NCBI RefSeq assembly: GCF_028640845.1
Contig: NC_080546.1
Location: forward strand, 21,421,020-21,485,019
Length of the DNA stretch: 64,000 nt
Direction: 5' to 3'
DNA from: Ahaetulla prasina
Lineage: Eukaryota > Chordata > Lepidosauria > Squamata > Colubridae
The notes under the pieces were generated by a model. It did not search any database. It saw nothing but the letters and a program-made list of their open reading frames with translations, and was not told the DNA's origin. The position numbers were made by a program, and so were the translations under genes. The stretch's first letter is position 1; every line of letters begins with the position of its first letter. Shown piece by piece: positions 1-11,640 of this stretch.

Positions 1-174
1 AAGTTTTTTGAAAGTTGCTAATAGTATCCTTGCTAGCTATACAACATGCTTCAAAATGCAAGCCATTTGCCAAGAGAAAGTTTTAGCTGTAGGAACGTAA
101 TTCTTGGAGTAATGATCCACATTTTGAAGCACATGGGCGCAGATAGAAAATTCTTGAATGGTTCTCCCATGTCT

Positions 175-985
175 TTTGTTGTTAGTTGCGAAGTCATGTC
201 CGACCCATCACAACCCCATGGACAGTGTTCCTCCAGGCTTTCCTGTCGTCTGCCATCCTTGGGAGTCCATTTAAGCTCATGCCGACTGCTTCGGTGATCC
301 ATCCAGCCACTTCATTCTCTGTCGTCCCATTCTTCTTTTCCCCTCAATCTTTCCCAGCATTAGGCTCTTTTCCAGTGAGCCTTTCCTTTTCATTAGGTGG
401 CCAAAATATTTGAGTTTCATCTTCAGGATCTGGCCTTGTAAAGAGGAGTCAGGGTTGATCTCCTCTTGGACTGACTGGTTTGATTGCCTTGCAATCTAAG
501 GGACTCGCAGGAGTCTTCTCCAGCACCATAGTTCAATGGCCTCAATGATTTGGCGCTCAGCCTTTCTTATGGTCCAACTTTCACAGCCATCCATTGCAAC
601 TGGGAAAACTATAGCCTTGACTATATGCTCTTTTGTTGACAGGGTGATGTCTCTGCTTTTTTGTATGCTGTCTAACTTTGCATAGCTTTCCTCCCCAGGA
701 GCAAGCGTCTTTTAATTTCTTGGCTGCAGTCCCCATCTGCGGTGATCTTGGAGCCCAGGAAAATAAAATCTGTCACTACCTCCATTTCTTCCCCATCTAT
801 TTGCCAGGAATTGAGAGGTCTGCATGCCATGGTCTTAGTTTTCTTAATGTTGAGTTTCAAACCAACTTTTGCACTCTCCTTCTTCACCCACATCAAGAGG
901 CTCTTTAGTTCCTCTTCACTTTCTGCCATTAGAGTGCTACCATCTGCATATCTGAGATTGTTGCTATTTCTCCATGTCTAGGAAC
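175..985 (-). mobile_element. BovB (RTE) LINE, 3' part, 5'-truncated
   Basis: On the minus strand the region translates, with breaks, as the C-terminal part of a BovB reverse transcriptase. The clearest stretch is 672-929, with MAESEEELKSLLMWVKKESA, KLNIKKTKTMA and FIFLGSKITADGDCSQEIKR. Just upstream, the catalytic YADD box appears as YADG, so the copy is dead. The 3' end near 175 carries the BovB tail motif (cggacatgac on the minus strand). BovB is abundant in squamates and is known for horizontal transfer. Confidence 0.9.
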
Positions 986-2149
986 AATAAATAAAAGATA
1001 TAGAATAGTAATATATATATAAAAATTAGATTAGGATGGTATCTTAGGCAGGGGTTTAAATTTGAATAGGACAGCCTGAGTTCCCTCAGCTTTTTGAGTC
1101 CTTTGTATGATCATATTTGCAAGAACTGAAAAATAGATCTTTGGCATTTTTGATGGGAAACAACCTATAAATTAGCGTGTAATTCCTGAAGCAGATGTAT
1201 TGCAGTTAAGCAAGTCCAAATTCTACCCCCACCTGTCTCCACATGTGGCTGTCTCTATCCTCCGTCTTCAGCTATTGACCATAAAGATTTGCCTCATGCA
1301 AGGCAGAATATGAGACTGCTAAGTCTGGCATCATTTCCTGAAGAATATATAGGCTCTCTATATAGTTTGCCATGAATGAAGTAAAAAATAAATAAAATAA
1401 AGCTATACATGAAATAAATAAAATTATCTCTGTCCATATTATAAATTTGCTAGACTACACAGAATACACAAAAGTAGATAAAAAGAGTTTTTTTTCTTTG
1501 CATATTAAATTACATGGCACAACTCTGATTTCACAAAGAAAACTACTAATGTGACTCCCAGATACATGTTACTTGAAGCTTGGCAAGAAGAATATATGAA
1601 GAGTATTTTGGAATCCTTATTATTGCAGACTGACATACTATGGCCCGGTATGTGTCTAATGACATTTACAGTACTAGCAAATGTCATGTACATTTGGTCT
1701 GTGGGCTAAGCTAGAGTCTTGCCCAGCAGTAAATATACTGCAGTGATGCAGTACCTCAGCTATGAAATACCCAAACCGGCAATATCCTATGTCTCCCGTC
1801 CCTCTGGGAAGCCAAATGCTTTCTCTGCTGATTTGTTCATTAGTGACTCATTAAGAATCTTTGAGGTGTGAAAAATAGTGCCTTACCACGAATCAAGAAG
1901 CTTTAATGCCATTAAGACTTGAATTGTAGTTTTGATTAGCTAATACTCTGCCAAAAAAAAAAAATTGTAGAACTTCAAATGTTCATAGACATTAGAGTTG
2001 TCTCTTTCAAAAAGATACTTGATAAATATCAGCAAGTTACTAGGGAAGATCCAAGAGACTTGCTTGTTTTGATTAGATGATCAGGTAAATTAGTGACAGA
2101 GGAATAGTACTCAAATATTTATACACTTATATAACCTTATGTAGAATAA
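986..2149. other. Unassigned intron sequence
   Basis: AT-rich sequence with many short homopolymers and no open frame of note. I recognise no repeat family here. Confidence 0.6.
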
Positions 2150-2293
2150 AAATGCACATTTCTCTTAGGCTTGGAAGTAAAATAAAAATGTCATAAGAAA
2201 TGTGAATTCCAAGTAAACCTGGCACTTATTAAGTATGTAAAATTCACATTTCTTATGACATGTTTATTTTGTTTCTAAGTGAGATGTGTATTT
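2150..2293. repeat. Fold-back (hairpin) repeat
   Basis: Two arms of about 55 bp (2150-2208 and 2241-2293) are near-perfect inverted repeats sharing the core tcataagaaatgtgaatt, with a loop of about 32 nt. It is either a palindromic MITE or, if transcribed with the intron, a miRNA-like hairpin. Confidence 0.75.
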
Positions 2294-3941
2294 TAAAGAG
2301 AAGTGAATTTCAATCCCATTCTTGAAATTCACAGTGAATAATTTCAGAGCTGTTTGACTGTAGGCACCCAATGAATTGATTTAACACTTGATACAGAAAA
2401 TAAGAACACTTTTTGTCTTATCAACAGTTATTAAGATTGGGGTATTGTGTGGGCCGATGCTTCTTACTTGAATCCTAACATCCCAGAGCATCTTAGCTTC
2501 TTGATTTTCTATTAACTTTTTCTATTTTGTGGTCCTAACAGTTCTTGCTTGCAGTACTTCTTGCAGGGATTCCAATGCTCCAACCGTGCTACTTTATCTT
2601 GCCATTGTTTGTAGTCAGTCTGTGAGATGTTCTTGCCATAGCTAATTAGGTGATCCACTGCTTCTTAGCTGTTTGTTGCTACCTTGTAATAGTGGCCTTG
2701 AATGCATTTGTTCTTAAGGCTTGGTCTTGTGTAGCTGGAATTATCCTCTCTGTCACTTTACTATAATATTACCCAGAGTAGAATTCTGCTTTTATTCTTA
2801 ATGATATTATTATTTTAGCATTAACTTGGCAGCTGAGGTTCATATATGGTTTGACCCTTTTCTTGGTCTTGAGTAGTGTCATTAACTTTCCTCCTTCCCC
2901 ACAAAGGAATTACACAAGTGGCAGTCCCAAGCTGGAGCTTCGACTCACAAACAGACAGTTACTAATTGTTCCATTATCTTCAAATATGCCCAAAATATCC
3001 TCTTGGGGATAATTGTCCCCAGTTCACGAGCCAATGGCTTACAAGGAAAGAACTGAAAGATTGGTGATGAAATTGAATCCAGTGATTTGACTAGCTGTCC
3101 CTTTCTTATCAGGTTAGGAGAGGATACATGAGAAATAGAGAGCAGGATCCCTATAAATAGCATTTGGCCGAGTATGCATTATCTTCCATAAACCATTCCA
3201 AATCAGACATTGAGCACTACCTTGCCAAAAAGCAGCATGTGCTCACTAAAAGGAACAAACACCGATAGCAGTAAATCTGAATATGTTGTGTGATAGACAC
3301 AATCATGTGAATGAGTTGCTTTAAGTATCCCACAGTTTTCAAATGGTCTAAAAGCCAGTGTACTTCAAACTCACACAATCAATGAGATTCGTTTCAGACA
3401 GAAGGAGATTTTGCTTCGTTTCAAGAAGCAAAATCCCAGCAGAAAACAAAGGACAGTTACCTGCTCCTTGATTAAATGTAATGAACCAAAGATACATAAA
3501 TGTAATGGATCTAAGACAGTGGCATTTCAGGAAAATTGTCTAGAATATTGCAGCAGTCCAGCAGTATAAATAAGTATTGAATGAATAGAGCAACCTTTGG
3601 TAGAGGTTTTCAGGAACAGTTGGGTTGATGTTTTGAAGTCTTGAATTAAATAATGGGAATCCCTAATTCCCCCCCCCCCCGGTTCTATCAACTCCTATGA
3701 TTGATAGTGGCTAAATAGCAAGTAGGCAAAGCTTATCTGCTTAATTAAATATGGGCCACCAAAAATATTAATGAACAACAAGGAGCATTGGATTAAGGCA
3801 CTCAAATCATTGCACAATTATGATTATTATTTTCCTGTATTTTCCTATTGTTGATACCTCTTTGTTAGTTGGATAATTTTGGACTGAATAAATTGGTTGT
3901 ATGAATTCAGGTTCACTTATGACAGAACAATCATAAAAAGA
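2294..3941. other. Unassigned intron sequence
   Basis: No gene or clear transposon is visible. A C-only run lies at about 3669-3680, and a small hairpin (gattttgcttc and its complement) near 3410-3437. Confidence 0.55.
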
Positions 3942-4200
3942 TTAGCGGAGTTGGAAGGGACCTTATAGGTCATCTAGTCCAAACCAAGGAGACCCTACAC
4001 CATTTCTGACAAATGGCAGTCCAATCTCTTCTTGAAAACCTCCAGTGATTAAGCTCTCACAACTTCCGAAGTGGTTCTCACTGTCAGAAAATTTCTCCTC
4101 ATTTCTAGGTTGAATCTCTCCTTGGTTGGTTTCCATCCATGATTCCTTGTCTGGCCCCAGTTTAGAATAATTATTGCTCAAGGCTATGCACAAGAGTCTG
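3942..4200 (-). mobile_element. CR1 LINE 3' end fragment
   Basis: It begins (on +) with ggagttggaagggacctta and the catctagtcc block, the signature of the CR1 3' end read on the complement. Similarity to the longer CR1 copy at 32876-33430 continues past the caccatttctgacaaatgg motif. It is 5'-truncated and diverged. Confidence 0.8.
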
Positions 4201-4382
4201 GTCCATTAGTGGACAGCAGTAAATGTCCATTAGCAGTAAATGTCCATAAGAATTAATAGAATTCAAGTGGAGACAGACTTGGTGCATTTGTGGACATGTA
4301 ATGAGTCCTCTCTGCCTGCTCTTCTCCTACAGATTGGCTGTTTTATGTATTTATGCATTAAAATGGAATGATAGGAAGCCAG

Positions 4383-4385
<3 letters not shown>

Positions 4386-4438
<53 letters not shown>
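4386..4438. repeat. (AC)n(AG)n compound microsatellite
   Basis: About 16 AC units run directly into about 10 AG units. It is likely to be length-polymorphic. Confidence 0.97.
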
Positions 4439-6170
4439 ATGTTCGGGGATGTGATGGAAACTGATTTAAATCAGCTTGGCAAACACATCTTTTCTGATTA
4501 TAGTTTGGTTTGTATTTGGAATATGGACCAAATCTGAACACCCTTGTAGGGTAAATTAGTGGATTTGTTAATGTCAAAATATGGACCATTTATATATTTT
4601 ATTAGCATGCATTTGGATGCATTACTATTGTAGGTAAATAAAAAATATTTAAGTCTGACTAGATATATCTGACATTCCTGTGGCCCGTATCCTATGTAAT
4701 TCAGGGTTAGTTTGCGGTCTGGAGCTTTCCAGTAGCCTCATGAATTGGAGCCCAGAAATTCAGAAAGAAGAACTTTAAGAAAAATAAACACAATTTATGA
4801 TCATGGATAAAGTACAAATACAGTGGCAAAATTAAAGACCTGGACTCCAATGTGAATTGTTATTACATGAATGGTAGCTAAAACAACAGATATAATTGTT
4901 GAGCAATTGAATGCCTTTTTTCAAAATAAAGATAAAATAGGTGGGTTTTTTTTTGAATAGGATACAGTAATTACATTCTCATCAGTAAGTTCTGTGTCTT
5001 ATTATGGCACTATAATGTTTTTAAGTAAACAAAAAGCCCTTGAGCCATGCTTGAAATTAGATAGGATAAGAGCCCATGCATGATATAGTAGGAAATAAAT
5101 CTCACATTGGCAGTCTGCATGGAAAGGATAATCTGTTTTTTCAATTTTTCCTTTCATTTAAAGTTTTTGTATGGTGATACCATTCATTTATTTGCTGCTT
5201 GAACTTGTACTATTTCATTCCTTAGCCAAAGAGTCTGTACTATTGTCTGCAGATGTGAATAATTTGGTTAGAATCTTTCATAATATCCATAGTGCATAGA
5301 AGGCTGGTTTCTAACTGTTATTATATATTATTATATTATATTGGTGATCATTAACATTTTCTTTTCTTTTCTTGTGTTAGAATGCTTTACTCAAATCCTA
5401 AAATTAATCCTAAAATTAATTCAGTTTGCCCAGTGTACATTGGATTGGAGTTGGCATATAAACTCCTGTAAATAAATAAAATATATACTTTTTGTGTAGT
5501 CTGAAATGGCAAGTTCTAAAGTAGTGGGAAAATACCATTTTTCTCACTCTTATCTGGTTTGAATGAAAAAAAAATTAAAATAACTTTGTATTTTTGTATT
5601 GTACAAATATAAGACATGAGAAGATCAACTCAAGTTCAAAGGAAAAAATATATTTGAAATGGGACATTTAATTTTGATTTATTGTCGAAGAGGTTTAGTT
5701 TTATACTTAAGGTTTTGATACCAACCAAATGAACTGTTATGTGAAATAACAATTTTATCTGGCTTAGATCCCAAGATAAGTAAACTTAAAGGAATTTACA
5801 AAGGAATGTTTGCATTCCCTCAGCTATTCTTGTTCTATCTATAAATCTTCTCTGGAAAGTTACCTTTTGGAAGAAATATTGTGTACGTAAATATCCTTAG
5901 TAGAGGAGAAGATACATGTCCAAAATCAAACAGTTTTATAATTCGTTGGCTGAAGAAAATTTACAATAAGGATATTTCTTCACTCTTCCTTTCCCCAATA
6001 CTCCAATCTGATCCTCCTCAAACTTTTGGTCAGTTCAAGGAACTCCATGGAAAAGGAATACAAGATGCTGTAATTATCTTCTGTGAGTTAATTCACGTCT
6101 TAATAGCCAATTTCTCCATGCAAGCTGAAAACATTGGGGCTCCTTGGAGCTTTTCTTAAACAACTAAGTT
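4439..6170. other. Unassigned intron sequence
   Basis: AT-rich intron. A taaataaataaaat tail near 5470 resembles the 3' end of an old retroposon, but I cannot name it. Nothing else was recognised. Confidence 0.55.
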
Positions 6171-6178
6171 GTCTAATT

Positions 6179-6349
6179 CAGGGATCCCCAACTCCTGGTC
6201 CGTGGCATGCCAGAAACCCAGGCCACATAAACAAACAAAACCCCATCTGCAGGATGCAGACAAGATGTGAAACCATGCTGTCTCCAGTCCATGGAAAAAC
6301 TTCTCTCCATGGAACTAGTCCCTGGTGCCCAAAAGGTTGGGGGCTGCTG
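6179..6349. mobile_element. Non-autonomous hAT element (CAGGGATCCCCAAC termini)
   Basis: Terminal inverted repeats CAGGGATCCCCAAC and (complement) CAGCAGCCCCCAAC enclose 171 bp. Flanking 8-bp target duplications are gtctaatt (6171-6178) and gtctgatt (6350-6357), with one difference. The ends match the well-known Charlie-like hAT end with its 'ccctggtgccaaaaggttggg' type of sequence. It has no coding capacity. Confidence 0.88.
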
Positions 6350-6433
6350 GTCTGATTGGGATTTTTTCTGAAATCCCAGTGCAAAATAATCAAGAACTTG
6401 TAGTCTTCCGTTTCTGCTTATTTATTTAACATG

Positions 6434-7005
6434 TGTCGTGTCCCACTCCTCCGCTGACGGCCGGGTCAGGGAAATCCGAATCAGGCTTGCCTCTGCAGCT
6501 CTGCCCAAAGTCCTAGCAAAGTCCTCAGAGCAGGCAGGAGACCAGTAAGTGACTTCAGCAAGATAAGTTCGACTTTGCCTGACTCAGAGACTGCCAGAAA
6601 GCAGATCCTTTATATAGGCCATGGGGTATGGCTCCATGACTCAGCACTCATTAAGGCCTGCCCCTCCCTTCCTTCTGTTGCCTCCGCCTATCCAATCTTC
6701 TGATGCGAGGGTCACTCCAATCAGCTGTTGGAAGTAAACTTTCCTCAGGCTCACATGCTGTGGAGGAGGGGGAGGGGTCTAGCTGCTCCGTTTGCCTGGG
6801 CATGGAGCCAGGGCTGGGGCCGGGGGATGCTCCCTCCTCTGCAGCCTGCTTGGGCATGGAGCCAGGGCTGGGACCGGGAGGTGCTCCCTCCTCTGCAGCT
6901 TGTCTGGGCATGGAGCCAGGACTGGGGCCGGGAGGCATACATTCCTCCGTGTTCGGGAGCAGATAAGCAGACCCCGGCTGCGGTGAGAGCGGACAAGACA
7001 CAACA
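6434..7005 (-). mobile_element. Solo LTR with U3 tandem repeats
   Basis: On the minus strand this 572-bp unit begins TGTTGTGTC and ends GACACGACA, and is flanked by a perfect 5-bp duplication acatg (6429-6433 and 7006-7010). A TATA box (cctatataaagg on minus) lies near 6610. Upstream of it, in U3 (about 6790-6950), are three GC-rich copies of a unit of about 50 bp containing gggcatggagccagg. There is no internal region, so this is the product of LTR-LTR recombination. The open frames across it are fortuitous results of the GC-rich repeat. Confidence 0.87.
6790..6950. repeat. Three tandem ~50-bp GC-rich units in LTR U3
   Basis: Each unit carries gggcatggagccagg, ctgggrccggg and gctccctcctctgcag; the third is shortened. 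Their place upstream of the LTR TATA box fits the direct-repeat enhancers of retroviral-type LTRs. Confidence 0.85.
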
Positions 7006-7010
7006 ACATG

Positions 7011-7636
7011 CAAGTCCCGCAATGATAAGTTGTTCTATGTCAAATCCTGTGATAATTATATGATTGCTATGATCAACTTGTACTTTATTGTATTTTGTGA
7101 TATATTTTGTACATGAACTGTAATTAATAAATAAGGATATTGCTTGCCTCTGGAAATCTACTACTGTGATCCTGATATCATAGGGTTGACTTTTCTTACG
7201 ATGTACATGAAGTTGCTGGTACCCACAGTAATAGATCTACACAACCTAGATGGTTGGGGTTGCTAACTGGGGCAACGAGTTATATATTTGTTAATACATT
7301 TCATTTCCAATTTGACCATTATTAATAACCCAGCCTCCTAGTTCAGCTTATTGTTCTAAGACAAGGATTGTTTGCTAAAATGTCTTCTATAAATTTGTAT
7401 TTGAAACTTAGGTCCTTGGGTATGGTTTCCATTAGAAAATTATGCCAAGATTATTAGTCCTTAAAATGTATGCAGTTGCAGTTTGTATTGAGTACTGTGC
7501 GATGGATGAACTGTGACTTAGTTATAACCCATAACTGATTAGTTTAACATTGTAGATTAAGTAAACTGAACAATTCCAGACCAATGGGCTGGTTTCACCA
7601 AACAACCTTAGGTAGAACTGAATAGATTAGGTTTTG
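7011..7636. other. Unassigned intron sequence
   Basis: I see no gene, terminal repeats or tandem structure here. Confidence 0.55.
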
Positions 7637-7644
7637 GTTTAGTA

Positions 7645-7778
7645 CGAGGGTGTCAAACTGGCAGGCCAGTGGTTAGATGTGCAACACGCAGGCCACACCC
7701 ATCTGTGCTCTGCGAATGGGAAAAACATCATGAAACATCATGTGACAGCAACGTGACACAGCGAGTTTGACACCTGTG
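7645..7778. mobile_element. hAT MITE, GTGTCAAACT family (short form)
   Basis: Ends are GGGTGTCAAACT and (complement) AGGTGTCAAACTC, with a perfect 8-bp duplication gtttagta on both sides (7637-7644, 7779-7786). It is 134 bp and non-coding, the short form of a family present at least nine times in the window. Confidence 0.9.
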
Positions 7779-8000
7779 GTTTAGTACAACATTTGAACCT
7801 GGTTGATTTCATTCGCTGTTCACTCCATCCTAACAGGATCTTCTTATTCCTTTTCTATAGAGTAGATTCATTATACGAATACAGTATTTTTTTCAAAGTT
7901 TGTTTTCACTTTGAAATGCTTGTAATTCTTTCTCTCATGACTCGGTTCTTAGAATGTGAATGAAAACAAATAATGCTTACCCCTTACTGTGATTTTGCAG

Positions 8001-8152
8001 TTGAGCGATGGAGGCAAAGCAGCTAATGCAAACGTCGGGATAGGTGATGTGGTCCTTAGCATTGATGGGATAAGTGCAGAAAGTATGACTCATCTGGAAG
8101 CACAAAACAAAATCAAGACCTGCTCGGGAAATCTGATTATGAATCTGCAAAG
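8001..8152 (+). CDS. PDLIM5: PDLIM5 exon: C-terminal half of PDZ domain
   Basis: This 152-nt exon has 50 full codons plus 2 nt. It follows a pyrimidine-rich acceptor ending in gattttgcag and ends at the donor gtaatt (phase 2). The translation starts LSDGGKAANANVGIGDVVLS and continues through a SIDG turn, the HLEAQNKI helix (alpha B, which lines the peptide groove) and the final strand ending NLQR. It closely matches the PDLIM5 PDZ. The PDZ domain binds C-terminal peptides of alpha-actinin and similar Z-disc partners. The carboxylate-binding loop sits in an earlier exon outside the window. No stop or frameshift is present, so the exon looks functional. The ORF is too short and open-ended to stand out without the splice sites. 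Confidence 0.95.
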
Positions 8153-8871
8153 GTAATTATCATGATTGTTGTTATTACTATGACCATTATTGAATAACAT
8201 TTCCTTAGAAGAAAAAAGCATGCATTCTTCTTTCCCGGAATGCTTATGCTTTTTTTCTAACCTTGATTGTACCCTTCGTTTGTAATAATGAGAGCTTTGT
8301 ATGGCACCATCAATTTATTATTAAAAAAAAAAACAGTCAAAGAGCTGTACGGTGCAAAATAGGTGCAAGGACCTATGTTATATACCACTTGCCTCTATTT
8401 CCCAATCCTTCTGATAGAGAACTAAAATGTCATCTAACTTTACCTTTATTCATAACAACTCTTTAAAACGTATTTTTAAAATCCCCTATCCGTTGTTTCT
8501 ACTTTAGGTTTCTATGAAAAATATCTTCTTTAACATATTACAAAAAAAATATATATTGGTAAACATAGTCCCCTTTAAAATATTCTGCTTCTAAGTCTAT
8601 GTGTGACAACTATGAGAAAGTCTTCAGATGTACTCTTATTAGTTTTCTTAAAAATTTAATTGTCCTAATACTTTTCTGCATTTTTAGCTAATGATTTGGT
8701 TCTCTATATTAAGTAGGCTGCATTCTTTAAATACAGAATTTAAATTAATACTCTAAATAGAAGACCAATGTGTATGAGACTTCATGCTTAAGACTTGAAA
8801 AATAGTATGAACTGATGGAATGAATTGAATTGTACACCCCAGTGACATTACAAACTATCATTGGGAGTTTT
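8153..8871. other. Unassigned intron sequence after PDZ exon
   Basis: AT-rich intron with A and T runs near 8320 and 8540. No family was recognised. Confidence 0.55.
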
Positions 8872-9071
8872 TGTTCCTAGACATGGCTTGAAGTAACAAG
8901 GAACAGCTCTTTATTGAGTAGATCGGTACAACCCAGGGGCTGGCTCCTCTGACAGCTTGCCCTTTTATAGGGAGCTGTCAGATGGCTCAGCCAATGAGAT
9001 TTTAACTATTTTCCCGCTGTTCCGGCGGACCTGAGTGTAGCCTATGCTCACTCCTAATTAAGTATTCAACA
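8872..9071 (-). mobile_element. Probable solo LTR (Gypsy-like)
   Basis: On the minus strand it reads TGTTGAATAC to TAGGAACA. A TATA-like ccctataaaaggg lies near 8963 and an AATAAA signal near 8910, followed by gagctgtt, the same layout as the LTR of the Gypsy element at 24089. I find no clear target duplication, so the outer borders are less certain. Confidence 0.6.
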
Positions 9072-9280
9072 GGATCATACAAAATAAAGCGCCCTCAAGA
9101 AAGAAATAGATCCACTGCAATATTCTTACAAGAAAACCAAATGGACATTCACAATGAGGACAATATCAACATGACACTGGGTAAAGTCTCCCACATTCAG
9201 AAGGTATCCAACAAGCTTCTGGGGAGGACACTATAGGCTGTCATGTAGGCTATGTTTGATAATGTTGCAAAGATATACAT

Positions 9281-9669
9281 TGTCAGGGTTCCAAGTAACA
9301 TCCCCGTAGCAAACAAAACTCTGAGGCAGGTAGATTCCTCAAAGAATCATTTTATTGGATATGTCATATTGGCACAGGCTGGTGAAACCCGACTCTGACT
9401 ATTCCCATGGTTTTCACCTAATTAAAAGTAAAAGTTTTTTACTTTCCCAAAACAATCAGTCACATGGCCCAGTCAGGTTATTGTCCAATTGCTAGATGAC
9501 TCCAGTCCCCTCCTGAGCACCTGCAGGAATGTCCTTGGTTTCCAAGAGAAAGTATTTTGTTTTGGTTACAACACCCAACTATCCCTATTTCCCACCCCCT
9601 GTTCCCTCTTCAGTGTGTGAGCGCTGAAGTCTCAAAATGGCCTCAGTCAGGCCAGTTTCAGAGTTGACA
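9281..9669 (-). mobile_element. Probable solo LTR (retrovirus-like, TGTCA...TGACA)
   Basis: The minus strand starts TGTCAACTCTG and ends AACCCTGACA, with AATAAA (in tccaataaaatg) near 9350 close to the 3' border. Possible 5-bp flanks are tacat and cacat. It appears to sit just before or inside the BovB relic that starts at about 9680. A fragment of the same LTR end recurs at 33512-33560. Confidence 0.65.
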
Positions 9670-9679
9670 CACATATTAC

Positions 9680-11640
9680 TAATGCATAGAATGTTGGAAC
9701 CATGAACCAGGACAAACCTGATGTTGCCAAAGCAGAAATGTCAAGACTGAACATAGACATTCTGGGAATCAGTGAACTGAAATAAATTTCAAATGGCAGA
9801 GAGGATCAGATCTACTGAAGGCAAGAAAAATGTAACAGAAACGAAGTAACCATCATTATATATACACAATGACAGAGTCAGTGGTCAGATATGTTAGAAT
9901 GATTAAAAGAACGATAGGATGATCTCCCAAAATTTAGAATGATCTCTATTTTTTGATTCCAAGGCAAGCCAGTCAGTATTATGCTGATTCAAGTCTTGTG
10001 TTGCACCCACAACACAAGAAGGGGAAGCTGAACTGTTCTGTAGCAACTTGTCAACACCACACCAAATAAACCACAGCATGTTCATTATATGAGAACGGAT
10101 GCTAAAGTTGGAACTAAAGTAGCATCTGAAATAATGGAAACATTACGTTTCTATGTATAAAATGAAGCAGGCTAACAGTTGTGCCAAGAAAATGTAATAT
10201 TTATAGCAAATACTTTTTCCCCAACAACCTAAAGCTGAGTTGATACACCACATCAACAGAGGGATGACACCAAAATAAAATTCAGTATGTACTCTGCAAG
10301 AAAAATGGAAGAATTTTATTAAGTCAGCAAAAACAAGATTTAATACTGCCTGTGGTTCAAATCACACCACTAGATTTTTTAAATTTTTTTTTGGCTCCTT
10401 GAAAAGATGTTTTTAAGTTGTAATTTTGCAAGGAGTTTGTATCTCAGCCTTCTTGAAAAATTACAACTTAAAGAAAATCATCAAACCAACATGATACGAA
10501 CGTTTCCCTAAGAAAATATGTTGAAAGTAATAAATTTAAAGGGTGAGATCTTAAAGGGGAAGCAAACCAAAATTCCAGACGTGCAAAAAGGGAAAGAAGC
10601 AAAATGGCTGTTTGCTGATAGGTTAAAAGTATTTTGCCTCCTTCAAAATAGAAGTAAAAAGATGACAAGGAAAGGGGGTATCAAAACAAATTCATATTCA
10701 ATAAATTTTATAGAATACTGAGTTTCAGAAAGGAACTGGAAAACCCAAGAAGGTACAGCTAAATGAGCAATAGAAAAATAAGAACGATAACAATCCAATT
10801 AACAGGATCAGAGAGGCTTGTTAAAGAAAATTACAGAAACCAAGTAGATACCTTATGGAAAAATGGGAACAGTAAAAGACAAATATTTAGGAAGGGGATA
10901 AAAAGTAGAGATGGTATGAATATATGAAAGAACTATAGAAAAAAATGACAGATGAATGATTATTGATTTAGGGCAGGTCATTTTAAAAAGTGAAATTAAA
11001 TGGACCCTAGAAAATACTTACAACTGGAGTAATTTTAAAGTGTCAAATTGTTCAAACTCTTTCCAAATGACACAGATTTGTATGGTGTGCAAAATACAGC
11101 AGTGGTCTAGGGATGGAAAAGAACAATTTGAATTTCAATACCCAAGTATGGTCTCTGGTAAAAACTACGAAACAATTGCATTTAATCTGCATGTTGTAGG
11201 ACAGAGCTCAAGAGTTTACAGTGCAGTCAAAACATGGAATGGAAACTGACAGATGGCTATATTCAGAAAATACAGACAAGGGAAATCAAAAAAGAAATAT
11301 GCCCATTGTTTATATAAACATTTATGTTTATATAATTATATAAACTGATTATATAAACATTTACATAGACTACAACAGATTAAAAACCTGGTCTACCTGA
11401 TCATGTTGTTTGCCTATGGAACAATCTGCATGATGACCAGGAAGCATCAATTTGAATAAATAGCAACTAAATTGTTCAAAATTGGGAAACACTACTCCTT
11501 GTTCAATTAACATACATGCAGACTATATGATGAGAAATGCTTGAGTAGAAGAAACAGCAACTGGAATTAAATTGTTGGGAGAACAATTTCAGACAGGCTC
11601 GGTATTACTGAGACTGGAAGTGAAGGAAGCCTAAGGAATC
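9680..11640 (+). mobile_element. Degenerate BovB LINE, endonuclease and RT remnant
   Basis: Three blocks on + show BovB protein in shifted, stop-ridden frames: MNQDKPDVAKAEMSRLNIDI (endonuclease start) near 9708; ILKSEIKWTLENT and QQWSRDGKEQ in 10956-11249; and ADYMMRNA followed by ATGIK just before the RT catalytic box near 11520-11570. The copy is much older than the BovB at 175-985 and cannot be functional. Confidence 0.8.

Noticed and set aside
6651..7063. Overlapping frames of 64-123 codons on both strands with GPSPGSMP-type repeats
   Set aside because: They arise from the GC-rich tandem units of a solo LTR that has perfect ends and target duplications. Frames are open on both strands, a composition effect.
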